DNA of 64,000 nucleotides, taken from NCBI GenBank assembly GCA_037200385.1, contig JBBCGL010000001.1:3487418-3551417 (forward strand). Direction: 5' to 3'. The translations under genes and the position numbers were made by a program. The notes beneath the pieces are model-generated. The model was not told where the DNA came from and did no database searches. It saw nothing but the letters and a program-made list of their open reading frames with translations. This document shows positions 19,709-28,657 of this stretch, piece by piece (positions within the stretch are counted from its first letter, which is position 1; each line of letters opens with the position of its first letter). The DNA comes from Rhizomicrobium sp. Lineage in GTDB: Bacteria > Pseudomonadota > Alphaproteobacteria > Micropepsales > Micropepsaceae.

Positions 19709-20905
19709 CTAGCCGCTTTTCACCGCGCCGGGCGGGAACAGGATGTCGCGCACGCCGCCCAGCCGGGCCTGCCGCTCCAGCGCGCGCTCCAGCTTGGCCC
19801 GCCGCGCCGCGCTCAGCGACAGCCGCGGCTCCAGCCACAGCGCCTTGACCGCCAAGCGGTCCGCCGCCCGCTCCGCCTTCATGTCGATGCGCCCTACGAA
19901 CCGCGCGCCCTCCAGCAGCGGGAACACGTAATATCCATATGTCCGCTTCGGGCCGGGCACGAAGATCTCGATCGTATAGTCGAAGCCGAAGATGCGCTCG
20001 GCCCGCGCCCGGTCGCGCAGCACCGGATCGAAGGGCGACAGCACGCGCAGCCGCGAGGTCGGGACCGGCAGGCGCGCCGTCTCCGCCGCGATGTCGGGCC
20101 GCGCCACCGCCTGGAAGCCGCGCTTGCCGGGCGCGCCCTCCAGCGTCACGTCGATCAGCCGCCCGGCGCGCCGCTCGCCTTCGATCCATTTGGCCGCTTC
20201 CGGGATGGAGGCGTGGCCCCAGAAATCCGCGATCATCCGCGCCGTCCCCGCGCCCAGCCGGTCGAGCGCCGCATTGTGCGCCCAGTCCAGCGTCTGCAGC
20301 CGCGTCGGCCTGCCGTCGCGCAGGGATTTGGGGATCGCGCGCTCCGCCAGGTCGTAGACCTTCTCGAAGCCGTTGCGCTCCAGCACCGCGAGCTCGCCGA
20401 TGCGCCAGAGATATTCGAGCGCCGCCTTGGCCGGGCCCCAGCCCCACCACGGCCCGGTCCGTCCGCCCAGATGCGCGAAGTCGCGCGCCAGCGACGGGCC
20501 GTGCGCTTCGACATGGTCGCGCACGGTCTTCAGCACCCGGTCGTCGCCGAAGCGCTCGCGCCACGCCGCGACATTCGCCTTGGACTTCGCGAAGCGGTGA
20601 CGCCAATGCGGATAATGCTCGAGCGGGATCAGCGAGGAATCATGCGTCCAGTGCTCGAACAGCGCCGGCGTCCGGGCCTGCAGCCGCTCGAGATGGCGCG
20701 GCCGGTAGCCGCCATGCCGCGAATGGAGGATGTGGTGATGCGCCCGCTCGATGATCTTGATCGAGTCGAGCTGGACATAGCCGAGCTTGCGGATCAGCGG
20801 CGCGATCGCCGCGGCGCCGCCCGCCTGCCGCTCGCCGCTCAGGCCGTGCCTGGCGAGGATCAGGGCGCGGGCTTGCGCGTTGGAAATATGGAAGGGCGTG
20901 CTCAT
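19709..20905 (-). CDS. ycaQ: AlkX/YcaQ-type DNA glycosylase (winged-helix HTH_42 family)
   Basis: 398 residues from the ATG at 20905 (MSTPFHISNAQARALI); a GTG five codons upstream is possible. The catalytic Q-x-D motif of the YcaQ/AlkX branch is visible as GYVQLDSIKIIERAHH, whereas AlkZ proteins have Q-x-Q. Other family marks: LFEHWTHDSSLIPLEHYPHW, GPWWGWGPAKAALEYLW, LSPFDPVLRDRARAERIFGF and the C-terminal YYVFPLLEGARFVGRID. E. coli YcaQ unhooks interstrand crosslinks by excising alkylated bases. The gene starts 31 bp after the nrdJ stop on the same strand, so it is probably in the nrdJ transcript. Confidence 0.87.
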   Translation of the reverse strand: MSTPFHISNAQARALILARHGLSGERQAGGAAAIAPLIRKLGYVQLDSIKIIERAHHHILHSRHGGYRPRHLERLQARTPALFEHWTHDSSLIPLEHYPHWRHRFAKSKANVAAWRERFGDDRVLKTVRDHVEAHGPSLARDFAHLGGRTGPWWGWGPAKAALEYLWRIGELAVLERNGFEKVYDLAERAIPKSLRDGRPTRLQTLDWAHNAALDRLGAGTARMIADFWGHASIPEAAKWIEGERRAGRLIDVTLEGAPGKRGFQAVARPDIAAETARLPVPTSRLRVLSPFDPVLRDRARAERIFGFDYTIEIFVPGPKRTYGYYVFPLLEGARFVGRIDMKAERAADRLAVKALWLEPRLSLSAARRAKLERALERQARLGGVRDILFPPGAVKSG

Positions 20906-20936
20906 GGCGAAAGCGGCCACGTCATCGCATGAACGT

Positions 20937-23900
20937 CTACCCGCACCGCGAATAGCCGCAGGAGATGCAGGACTCGCAGCCTTCGAGCTTGACCAGGCTG
21001 GGCGAACCGCAGCGCGGACAGAAGCGCGCCGGTGCGCCCTCCGCCGCCACCGCGACGGCGCGGCGCTCGGGCGCGTCCAGCGGCGCGTCGCGAGACGCGA
21101 GGAAGCCCGTGTCGATCATATGCGTCTCGATCACCTCGCCGATCGCCGCCATCAGCGAGGGGACGTAGCGCGTCCCGCTCCACTGCCCGCCGCGCGGATC
21201 GAAGATCGCCTTCAGCTCCTCCACCACGAAGGAGACGTCGCCGCCGCGCCGGAACACCGCGGAGATCATCCGCGTCAGCGCCAGCGCCCAGGCATAGGCC
21301 TCCATGTTCTTGGAGTTGATGAAGACCTCGAAGGGCCGCCGCCGCCCGTCCTTCTCGATGTCGTTGATCGTGATGTAGAAGGCGTGGTCGCTGTCCAGCC
21401 ATTTGATCTTGTAGGTCTGGCCGATCAGCACGTCGGGCCGGTCGAGCGGCCGCGTCATGTAGACGACCCCGCCCGGCGAGACCTCGCGCGGCCGGGCTGC
21501 GGGCGCCGGCTCTCCGCGCGCATCGGCCGCCGGCGTCGTCTCGGCCTGCAGCACCGATCCCGTCACGTCGTTCGGCCGGTAGGTGGTGCAGCCCTTGCAG
21601 CCCATCTCATAGGCCTGCAGATAGACGTCCTTGAACGCCGCGAAGGAGATCTCCACCGGCACGTTGATGGTCTTGGAGATCGAGCTGTCGATGTGGCGCT
21701 GCGCCGCCGCCTGCACCGCGAGATGATCCTCGGGCGCCAGGGTCTGGGCCGTGACGAAATAGTCCGGCAGCGCCGCCTCTTCGCCGAACCGCGCGCGGAA
21801 GGCGCGATAGGCATAGTCCTCGACTGTCTCAGTCGTGCTCGACCCGTCGGGCTGCAGGACCTTGCGGGTATAGGTGTAGGCGAACACCGGCTCGACGCCG
21901 CTCGACACATTGCCGGCGAACAGCGAGATCGTGCCGGTCGGCGCGATGGAGGTGATGAGGCCGTTGCGGATCCCGTGTTTCGCGATCGCGGTCCGGATCT
22001 CCTGCGGCAGGCGCAGGGTGAAGGGCCGCGAGAGGAATTCATGCGCATCGAACAGCGGGAACGGGCCCTTCTCCGCCGCCAGTTCCGCCGAGGCGAGATA
22101 GGCCGCGTCGCTCAGCGCCGACAGCCAGGCATCGATCAGCGCCACGCTTTGCGGCGAGCCGTAGCGCGTGCGGCAGAAGATCAGCGCGTCGGCGAGCCCG
22201 GTGACGCCCAGCCCGATGCGCCGCTTGGCCTTGGCCTCGGCCTGCTGCTGCGGCAAGGGAAAGCGCGACACGTCGATGACGTCGTCGAGCAGCCGCACCG
22301 CGCTGCGCGTCAGCCGCGTCAATTCCGCGATGTCGAGATGCGCGTCCGCCTCGAACGGCCGCTTCACCAGCTTGGCGAGATTGATCGAGCCCAGCAGGCA
22401 CGCGCCGTAAGGCGGCAGCGGCTGCTCGCCGCAATTGTGCGCCCACAATCCGTTGGCGTCGAAAGCGTTGAGGCCGGGGATCGCCGCATCGAACACCTCC
22501 GCCTCGCCCGCCGGGCGCACCGATTCGACCGTGGCGCAGAACTGCTCGCGGTTGAGGGAGCGCCGGTAATTCTTCAGGGCCAGCGTGAGCCGCAACGTCT
22601 TGTCCGTATCGGAAAACCCGACGCGCTCGGCGAACACCGGCAGATTGTCACCGGAAACTACCAACTCGTGCTGCGCCGCGACGGCATAGGCCTTCGAACC
22701 GCCCTTGCCGTCCGGCAGAAGCCGCGTTCCCGTTGCGCGCCGGTCGCGATAGAGCGTGCTCGCGATGCCCAGCCGCAGCAGTATGCGCTGCACCGCTTCG
22801 AGCCGTGGCAGGTCGCTCTGGCTGAGTCTTACGCTCACGCCCTTGTCCTGCGCGACCTGGACGCTGCCATCGGCATCGAAGAAGCCGCGCAGGAACGCCG
22901 CCTGGAAGGCGCTCGAGCGCCGCTCGATCGCCGGCGAAATCGCCTGGTCGCCCGGCGTCATGCCATGTGCCAGCGCCAGCGCCGCGAGCGCGCCGGTCGC
23001 CATCCGGAATTCGCCCCGCCCCGGCACCTCCATCCAGCCGGCAAAGTCGCTGCGATGTGGCAGGCGCGACGCGGCATCGAAGGCCGCGTCCATCACGCCG
23101 CGCACACCGTCCGCCGGCGCCTCGCCATTGGCGGCCTGGGCGCGTGGCCAGACCGACAGCACCGCCTTGTCGTCCTTCAACGTTCCGTCGCCGACCAGGA
23201 GGCCGAGCAGATAGCCCTCGTCGCCGTCGCGTTGCGCAACGGCCGCGTCGCCCCAGCCGGCGATGGCGCGGTGATCGTGCAGCAGGACCTCGTCGCCCGG
23301 CCGCAGCGTGCCCGCTTCCGTCCAGGTCCAGTCGCTGCGCCAGTGGGTCCGCCGCGTCACCTTGCGCACGCGGTGATCGGCGGTCAGCCGCAGGGCGTGG
23401 CCCGCGCGCGTCCTGAGTTCGACGACCGGCTTCACGCCGCTGGAAAAGAATCCGCGCCCGTCGCTCGGCCAGCCGCGGCCCTCCGCCAGCGCCGTGAACG
23501 GCGTGCCGATCAATTCGTGCACCTGGCGCGGCCCGCCCGCCGTCGCGATCCAGGTCTCGGCCGTCACGCAGGGATTCGTCGCGCTGATCGTCTCGCAATA
23601 GCCGAGATTGTTCTCCTGGTTGATGCGGTCGATGAAGATCACGCCGGGCTCGGCGGTCTCGTAGGTGGCGCGCATGATGCGGTCCCACAGGTCGCGCGCC
23701 TTCACCGTGCGATGGACGACGCCGCCGAAGGTCAGCGCCCAGTCGCCGTCCGCCTTCACCGCGTCCATGAACGCGTCGCTCACCAGCACGGAGAGGTTGA
23801 AGTTCGACAGCCTTCCGCGTTCGCGCTTGGCGTCGATGAAGGTCTCGATGTCGGGATGGTCGATGGCGAGCGTCGCCATCATCGCGCCGCGCCGGCTGCC

Positions 23901-24365
23901 CGCGCTCATGATGGTGCGGCACATCGCGTCCCACACATCCATGAAGGAAACGGGGCCCGAGGCGTCGGCCGCCACGCCATGTACCGCCGCGCCCCTGGGC
24001 CGCAGCGTCGAGAAATCATAGCCGATGCCGCCGCCCTGCTGCAGCGTCAGCGCCGCTTCGCGGAGGGCGGAGAAGATGCCGTCCATCGAATCGTCGATGG
24101 TCCCCATCACGAAGCAGTTGAACAGGGTCACGCTGCGCGCCGTGCCCGCGCCGGCCAGGATGCGTCCGGCGGGGAGGAAACGGTGTCCGGCCAGCGCCTG
24201 GGCGAAATCCAGCGCCACGGTGCCGCGTTTCTCCGGCGCTTCGGCCTGGGCGGCGGCCAGCGCCACGCGCGCCCAGGTATCGGCCACCTCGCCGTCCACG
24301 GGCGTGCCGTCCGGCTGTTTCAGCCGGTATTTCATGTCCCAGATCTGGCGGGAAATATCGCTCAT
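20937..24365 (-). CDS. nrdJ: Adenosylcobalamin-dependent ribonucleoside-diphosphate reductase (class II) with intein
   Basis: Reduces ribonucleotides to deoxyribonucleotides using a coenzyme B12 radical. From the ATG at 24365 the precursor is 1142 residues; after removal of a 379-residue intein (C266-N644) the enzyme is ~763. Core motifs: [32 protein letters not shown], the finger-loop [18 protein letters not shown] split by the intein, [13 protein letters not shown], and a C-terminal cysteine cluster ([18 protein letters not shown]) for re-reduction. The cysteine directly after the intein should be the thiyl-radical residue. A GTG seven codons earlier is an alternative start. A LexA-type box lies 69 bp upstream and the AlkX gene follows. 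Confidence 0.96.
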   Translation of the reverse strand: MSDISRQIWDMKYRLKQPDGTPVDGEVADTWARVALAAAQAEAPEKRGTVALDFAQALAGHRFLPAGRILAGAGTARSVTLFNCFVMGTIDDSMDGIFSALREAALTLQQGGGIGYDFSTLRPRGAAVHGVAADASGPVSFMDVWDAMCRTIMSAGSRRGAMMATLAIDHPDIETFIDAKRERGRLSNFNLSVLVSDAFMDAVKADGDWALTFGGVVHRTVKARDLWDRIMRATYETAEPGVIFIDRINQENNLGYCETISATNPCVTAETWIATAGGPRQVHELIGTPFTALAEGRGWPSDGRGFFSSGVKPVVELRTRAGHALRLTADHRVRKVTRRTHWRSDWTWTEAGTLRPGDEVLLHDHRAIAGWGDAAVAQRDGDEGYLLGLLVGDGTLKDDKAVLSVWPRAQAANGEAPADGVRGVMDAAFDAASRLPHRSDFAGWMEVPGRGEFRMATGALAALALAHGMTPGDQAISPAIERRSSAFQAAFLRGFFDADGSVQVAQDKGVSVRLSQSDLPRLEAVQRILLRLGIASTLYRDRRATGTRLLPDGKGGSKAYAVAAQHELVVSGDNLPVFAERVGFSDTDKTLRLTLALKNYRRSLNREQFCATVESVRPAGEAEVFDAAIPGLNAFDANGLWAHNCGEQPLPPYGACLLGSINLAKLVKRPFEADAHLDIAELTRLTRSAVRLLDDVIDVSRFPLPQQQAEAKAKRRIGLGVTGLADALIFCRTRYGSPQSVALIDAWLSALSDAAYLASAELAAEKGPFPLFDAHEFLSRPFTLRLPQEIRTAIAKHGIRNGLITSIAPTGTISLFAGNVSSGVEPVFAYTYTRKVLQPDGSSTTETVEDYAYRAFRARFGEEAALPDYFVTAQTLAPEDHLAVQAAAQRHIDSSISKTINVPVEISFAAFKDVYLQAYEMGCKGCTTYRPNDVTGSVLQAETTPAADARGEPAPAARPREVSPGGVVYMTRPLDRPDVLIGQTYKIKWLDSDHAFYITINDIEKDGRRRPFEVFINSKNMEAYAWALALTRMISAVFRRGGDVSFVVEELKAIFDPRGGQWSGTRYVPSLMAAIGEVIETHMIDTGFLASRDAPLDAPERRAVAVAAEGAPARFCPRCGSPSLVKLEGCESCISCGYSRCG
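22434..23570 (-). mobile_element. Full-length LAGLIDADG intein inside nrdJ
   Basis: An in-frame insertion of 379 codons starting [13 protein letters not shown] and ending [10 protein letters not shown], followed by extein Cys. Splicing residues are all present: N-terminal Cys, block B TADHRV (T-x-x-H), penultimate His, terminal Asn, +1 Cys. Two dodecapeptide motifs of a homing endonuclease are intact: LLGLLVGDG (23184-23210) and LRGFFDADG (22866-22892), each with its acidic residue. The flanking extein SATNP / [10 protein letters not shown] is contiguous in intein-free RNRs. Splicing competence is expected but not shown. Confidence 0.94.
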
Positions 24366-24433
24366 GGCCTCGTCCGACGCGCCCACAAAGCGGGTGCATC
24401 AGGTAACGCTTGCGGAGGTTAAAGTCAAGTTTT

Positions 24434-24448
24434 GTTCCCCGAATGTTC
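24434..24448 (-). promoter_or_regulatory. LexA-type SOS box (GTTC-N7-GTTC) in the nrdJ promoter
   Basis: GTTCCCCGAATGTTC is an exact match to the direct-repeat LexA operator described for alphaproteobacteria (GTTC-N7-GTTC, equal to GAAC-N7-GAAC on the other strand). On the minus strand a TTGACT hexamer (24428-24423) follows 5 bp downstream, a good -35 for nrdJ, so LexA binding would block it. The site is 82 bp from the GTG of the divergent methyltransferase gene. Eight fixed bases would occur about twice by chance in 64 kb on two strands, so location is the main support. Confidence 0.6.
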
Positions 24449-24530
24449 CCGGGCACGGCCGCAAACGGCATGATCCGGACCATGGCATGATGCAGCCCGC
24501 GAATCGCCGCGCCGGACAGCAAGGCTGCAT

Positions 24531-26024
24531 GTGAACACGCTCTACTACGGCGACAATCTCGACGTCCTGCGGCGCCATGTGGCGGCGGACTCGGTCGACC
24601 TGATCTATCTCGACCCGCCCTTCCAGAGCGGCCGCGACTACAACATCCTGTTCGAGGAACAGGACGGCACCAAGGCCGCGGCGCAGATCCAGGCTTTCGA
24701 GGATTCCTGGGAGTGGGACCTGCGCGCCGCGGCCGCTTATGATGATGTGGTGCGCGCCGGCGGCGCCGTCGCCAACGCGCTGGAGGCATTCCGGCAATTG
24801 CTCGGCGGCACGCCGATGCTCGCCTATCTGTCGATGATGGCGCCGCGCCTGGTCGAGCTCAGGCGGGTGCTGCGGCCGACCGGCTCGATCTACCTGCATT
24901 GCGACGTCACGGCCAGCGCGCATCTGCGGCTGCTGATGGACGCGGTGTTCGGGCCGCGCAATTTCCGCAACGAGATCGTCTGGTACTACTACAACAAGAT
25001 GCATGACAGCCGGAAGCGCCTGTTCCCGCGCGCCACCGACACGCTGCTGTTCTATGTCAAGGACGTCCACGCGCCCTTCACCTATCGCCAACTCAAGGAG
25101 CAGCGCGAAAAGCCCGTCCGCCAGCTCGCGCGCAAGAAGCTGGGCGGCCGCATGGTCAACGCCAGGGACGAAGACGGCCATGTGATCTACCGCCTGAAGG
25201 AAGACCGCACGATCGACAATGTCTGGCGCATCCCCTGCATCCAGCCGGCCGACCGCACGCAGCGCATGGGCTATCCGACGCAAAAGCCCGAAGCCCTGCT
25301 GGCCCGCGTCGTCGAGGCGAGCAGCAATGCGGGCGACACGGTCCTCGATCCGTTCTGCGGCTGCGGCACCGCCATCGCGGTGGCGCAGCAGATGAACCGG
25401 CACTGGATCGGCATCGACGTCACCCATCTGGCGGTGGGCCTGATCAAGCATCGCCTGCTGCACGCCTTCGGGCTGCACGCGAAGAAGGACTACGCCGTCA
25501 TCGGCGAGCCGACCACGATCGACGGCGCCAAGCAGCTCGCCGAGGACGACCGGCACCAGTTCGAGCATTGGGCGCTCGGCCTCGTCGGCGCGCGCGCGTC
25601 CGCCAAGGGCAAGGGAGCGGATCGCGGGATCGACGGCCAGCTCTCCTTCCAGGAGGGCGGTACGGGCAGCGAACACAAGCGTGTCTTCATCTCCGTCAAG
25701 TCCGGCGGCGTGAAGGCCGGCGACATCCGCGACTTGCGCGGCGTGGTGGAGCGCGAGAACGCGGCGATGGGCTGGCTCATCACGCTGGAGGAGCCGTCCC
25801 GGCCCATGCGCGCCGAAGCGGCCGATGCGGGCTTCTACGTTTCGCCCTGGGGCCAGCACGGCCGTCTCCAGATCCTGACGGCCGAGGCGCTGCTGGACGG
25901 TGCGACCTTCAGCTGTCCGCCGATCCGTCCCAGCGGCACGACGTTCAAGCTCCCGCGCCGTGCAACCCGCGAAGCCGATCAGGGTGCGCTGTCGCTCGAA
26001 GGACCGGCGGCGGACGAGGAATAG
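24531..26024 (+). CDS. DNA methyltransferase fused to an Mrr-like restriction nuclease domain
   Basis: 497 residues, GTG start with AAGG six bases before. Residues ~1-310 are an amino-methyltransferase with motif IV first (LIYLDPPFQSGRDYN) and the SAM-binding motif later (VLDPFCGCGTAIAVA), the beta-type order. Residues ~345-440 look like a PD-(D/E)xK nuclease of the Mrr kind: FEHWALGLVGARA, GADRGIDG, VFISVKSGGVKAGDIRDLRG and GWLITLEEPSRPM. One polypeptide could therefore both modify and cut DNA. No specificity subunit or separate nuclease is nearby. The base and target site are unknown. Confidence 0.82.
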   Translation: MNTLYYGDNLDVLRRHVAADSVDLIYLDPPFQSGRDYNILFEEQDGTKAAAQIQAFEDSWEWDLRAAAAYDDVVRAGGAVANALEAFRQLLGGTPMLAYLSMMAPRLVELRRVLRPTGSIYLHCDVTASAHLRLLMDAVFGPRNFRNEIVWYYYNKMHDSRKRLFPRATDTLLFYVKDVHAPFTYRQLKEQREKPVRQLARKKLGGRMVNARDEDGHVIYRLKEDRTIDNVWRIPCIQPADRTQRMGYPTQKPEALLARVVEASSNAGDTVLDPFCGCGTAIAVAQQMNRHWIGIDVTHLAVGLIKHRLLHAFGLHAKKDYAVIGEPTTIDGAKQLAEDDRHQFEHWALGLVGARASAKGKGADRGIDGQLSFQEGGTGSEHKRVFISVKSGGVKAGDIRDLRGVVERENAAMGWLITLEEPSRPMRAEAADAGFYVSPWGQHGRLQILTAEALLDGATFSCPPIRPSGTTFKLPRRATREADQGALSLEGPAADEE

Positions 26025-26050
26025 GGTTCGGTTTCTCCGGAAGAGACTGC

Positions 26051-26125
26051 TGTCATGCCCGCGAAGGCGGGCATCCAGCCTAGTGTGCGAAAGCGGTCTG
26101 GATGCCCGCCTTCGCGGGCATGACA
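26051..26125. repeat. Palindromic repeat, TGTCAT...ATGACA type
   Basis: Begins TGTCATGCCCGCGAAGGCGG and ends CCGCCTTCGCGGGCATGACA, so the whole 75-bp block is an inverted repeat, with each arm also able to fold by itself. It sits between the methyltransferase and convergent plsC genes and may terminate both. Confidence 0.7.
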
Positions 26126-26152
26126 GATCGATCGAAACCAAAGCTGTCGCCT

Positions 26153-26890
26153 TCAACCGCTGTTGCGCCGCTCCAGCAGGTCGCGGCCTTCCGCCACCAG
26201 CTTCGCCGTCGTGTCCTCGATCGCGCTCTGCAGCCGCGTCATGAACTCGCGCCGCGGCAGGCCCGGCGGGATCGCCGGGAGGAATTCGAGCACGATCCTG
26301 CCGCGTTTCTTGAGAAAGCCGACCGGTCCCGTCCAGAACAGCCCGGAGTTCAGCGCCACCGGCACGCAAGGCACGTTCAGCTGCATGTAGAGCGCCGCCA
26401 CGCCGGGCTTGTAGTCGGGCGGCGCATCGGGCTTGACCCGCGTGCCCTCGGGAAAGATCGCGATGCTGCGGCCCTGCGCGAGCTGCGCCCGCGCCGCGGC
26501 GGCCATCGCGCGCAAGGCGTGCGCCCCGCCCTCGCGGTCGATCGCGATCATCCGCGCCTTGCGCAGATACCAGCCGTAGAACGGCACGTTCAGCAGGCTC
26601 TTCTTGAGCACGATCGAGGGATCCTGGAGCACATAGTAGATCGCCATGGTCTCCCACATGCTCATATGCTTGAGCGCGATCAGCACGCCGCGCGGCGGCA
26701 GCGGCCCGCGGACCTCGAAACTCAGCCCGGCGAAGACCCGAAGGCCCCAGAAGTTCAGTCCCACCCATTGGCGCGCCATCCACATGGTGACGCCGCGCGG
26801 CAGCAGCAGGGCGGGCAGGAACGTCACCGCCAGCACCGCCGTCACGAGGGAGAACCAGACGATGAAGATCGCGGAGCGAAGGATCGTCAT
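26153..26890 (-). CDS. plsC: 1-acyl-sn-glycerol-3-phosphate acyltransferase PlsC
   Basis: 245 residues, N-terminal membrane segment. Acylates lysophosphatidic acid to phosphatidic acid in phospholipid synthesis. Motifs: KHMSMWETMAI (the H-x4-D/E box, here with Glu), ARMIAIDREGG, IAIFPEGTRVKP and CVPVALNSGLFW. The Glu variant of the catalytic box is usual in alphaproteobacterial members. Confidence 0.93.
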   Translation of the reverse strand: MTILRSAIFIVWFSLVTAVLAVTFLPALLLPRGVTMWMARQWVGLNFWGLRVFAGLSFEVRGPLPPRGVLIALKHMSMWETMAIYYVLQDPSIVLKKSLLNVPFYGWYLRKARMIAIDREGGAHALRAMAAAARAQLAQGRSIAIFPEGTRVKPDAPPDYKPGVAALYMQLNVPCVPVALNSGLFWTGPVGFLKKRGRIVLEFLPAIPPGLPRREFMTRLQSAIEDTTAKLVAEGRDLLERRNSG

Positions 26891-26933
26891 GCGGGAGAAT
26901 CGCGCCTCGGGTTCGTAGACGACAAAAAATGCG

Positions 26934-27099
26934 TGTCATGGCCCGCGAATGCGGGCCACCCAGGTGAAACCCTGCGAAATCCGGCGACGTTCACGCAGAC
27001 CTCATAAACAAATTGCGTCCCGCAGAGCCCAACCGGGTGGTCCGCATTCGCGGGCCATGACAAGCCGTTATGAGGCGGACGCCAATTAAGTCCAGACAC
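26934..27099. repeat. Palindromic repeat adjoining the ydcF stop codon
   Basis: The inner part begins TGTCATGGCCCGCGAATGCG and ends CGCATTCGCGGGCCATGACA (27062). Beyond it, on the minus strand, GTGTCTGGACTTAATTG starts directly at the TAG stop of ydcF, resembling the end GGGTCTGGACAATTG of the element at 62639. No gene is visible in the block. Confidence 0.6.
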
Positions 27100-27695
27100 T
27101 AGGACGTCGCGGCAGACTTGCCGCCGTCGCTCTTGTGGTCAACGGCGGTCATCACGAAGCTCGCGACATATTTCAGGTACTCGTTGTGCAGCAGATGCAG
27201 CGTGCCGGGCCGGTACCACTGCGCCATGTCCACGCCTGCCGGCTCGACCGGATAGGCGATCAGCCGCACGCCCGGCATCAGCGAGCGGAACAGGCGCAGG
27301 CTGCGTGGCATGTGATAGCTCGCGGTCACCAGGATCAGGCTCTTGTAATGGTGCGCCGCGATCCATGCCGCGGCCTCCTCGGCATTGCCATAGGTGTCTT
27401 CCGCGGCATAGCCGATATCGGCGCAGCACGCGAAGCGCCGGCCGCCGTCGGAGCGCCGCTTGAGTTCGTCCTTGGTCGAGGCCTTGTTGACGCCCGAGAT
27501 CAGCAGGCGCTTGCCCGTCCCGCCCTCGAGCAGCGCCACCGCCGCATCCAGCCGCGCATCGCCGCCGGTCAACGCCACGATGGCGTCGGCCTTCAGGGCC
27601 TGCGTCGGCCGCGTCGGCAAGGTCCCGACGAACAGCGCGAAGCCCGCGACATAGAGCACGACGAGCGCCACGACGATCAGCAACACTTTCCGCAT
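27099..27695 (-). CDS. YdcF/DUF218 family protein, membrane anchored
   Basis: 198 residues with an N-terminal membrane anchor (VLLIVVALVVLYVAGFALFV). DUF218 marks: ADAIVALTGGDARLDAAVALL, KRLLISGVN, DTYGNAEEAAAWI and LVTASYHMPRSLRLF. Proteins of this fold act in envelope processes or bind nucleotides/polyisoprenoids; the exact role is unknown. A CC near residue 90 could be a disulfide. The stop codon TAG is the junction with the repeat at 26934-27099. Confidence 0.88.
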   Translation of the reverse strand: MRKVLLIVVALVVLYVAGFALFVGTLPTRPTQALKADAIVALTGGDARLDAAVALLEGGTGKRLLISGVNKASTKDELKRRSDGGRRFACCADIGYAAEDTYGNAEEAAAWIAAHHYKSLILVTASYHMPRSLRLFRSLMPGVRLIAYPVEPAGVDMAQWYRPGTLHLLHNEYLKYVASFVMTAVDHKSDGGKSAATS

Positions 27696-27766
27696 GCGCG
27701 CGATTCCAGCTCCTCGGGCTCAGGATAGCGTTAGCCGGGAATCCGGGCAAAAAGCGGGCGGTCGTC

Positions 27767-28657
27767 TCAATATATCTCCCGCACCGCCGCCAGAACCGAG
27801 AGCCGCGCCGTCGCCCAGGCGATCAGCGTCGCGATCGCCGGCACCGCGGCGAGCCAGGCGGCTTCGGTAAGTTTTAATGCGATCGGCGGCAGGAACGGCA
27901 CCGCCTCCAGTCCCGCGAACTCCAATCCGCCCGCGGCGAGGAACAGCGCGGCCGCGGCCAGCGCCCCCACCGCACTGGCGCCGAATGCGGCCAGCGCGTA
28001 ATGCCGTTCGAAGGCGCGGGAAATGAACCAGGCATGCGCGCCCATCTGGTGCAGCAGCGCGACCATGTCGTGCTGCGCCTCCAGCCCAGCGCGCGTCGCG
28101 AAGGCGACGATGGAGGCGGTGGCGATCGCGATCAGAAACAGGATGCCATAGGCGCTGAACACGATGGTGTCGGCGAGGCTCTTGAGCCGCGCGATCCAGT
28201 GCCCGTGATCGTCGAGCTGCGCGTCCGGCGCCACCGCCCTCAGCTGCGCGCCCAGCGCTGCGAGGTCGACCCGCGCGCCCGGCACGATGGTCGCGTCGAT
28301 CAGCCGGGGCAGCGGCAGTTCGGCGACCAGCGCGCCCTTGCCGAGCCAGGGCTCGACCAGGCTCTGCATCTCGTCCTCCGACAGCGGCGCGGCATGCGCG
28401 ATGCCGGGCGCGGCGCGCAGCACGGCGAGGGCGGCATCGGCCTCGCGCCCCATGGTGGCGTTCGCATCGCCCTGCGCCGGCACCAGGATCTGCACCGTCA
28501 GCCGGTCCGACAAGCCTTCGCGCCAGCCCGCCGAAGCGCGCTCCGCGACCAGCGAGGCGCCGAGCGCCAGGGCGGCGAGGAAGGCCATCACGCCGATCAC
28601 CACGTCCAGCGGCGCTGCGCCCTTCTCGCGCGGCAACAGGCGGCCCGACCGCGTCAT
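27767..28657 (-). CDS. ftsX: Cell division protein FtsX
   Basis: 296 residues. Membrane partner of FtsE that links the divisome to peptidoglycan hydrolase activation. Four membrane segments: one near residue 20-40, three in the C-terminal half, with an extracytoplasmic domain between the first two (TVQILVPAQGDANATMGREA onward). LEAQHDMVALLHQMGA matches the cytoplasmic loop typical of FtsX. Start overlaps the ftsE stop by 4 bp. Confidence 0.93.
   Translation of the reverse strand: MTRSGRLLPREKGAAPLDVVIGVMAFLAALALGASLVAERASAGWREGLSDRLTVQILVPAQGDANATMGREADAALAVLRAAPGIAHAAPLSEDEMQSLVEPWLGKGALVAELPLPRLIDATIVPGARVDLAALGAQLRAVAPDAQLDDHGHWIARLKSLADTIVFSAYGILFLIAIATASIVAFATRAGLEAQHDMVALLHQMGAHAWFISRAFERHYALAAFGASAVGALAAAALFLAAGGLEFAGLEAVPFLPPIALKLTEAAWLAAVPAIATLIAWATARLSVLAAVREIY

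Noticed and set aside
20787-24422. Plus-strand frame of about 1210 codons opposite nrdJ
   Set aside because: Arg/His/Ala-rich with no recognisable domain; the nrdJ frame on the other strand is unambiguous.
24390-24530. Cobalamin riboswitch upstream of nrdJ
   Set aside because: The spacer to the divergent gene is only 165 bp and shows no B12-box-like sequence.
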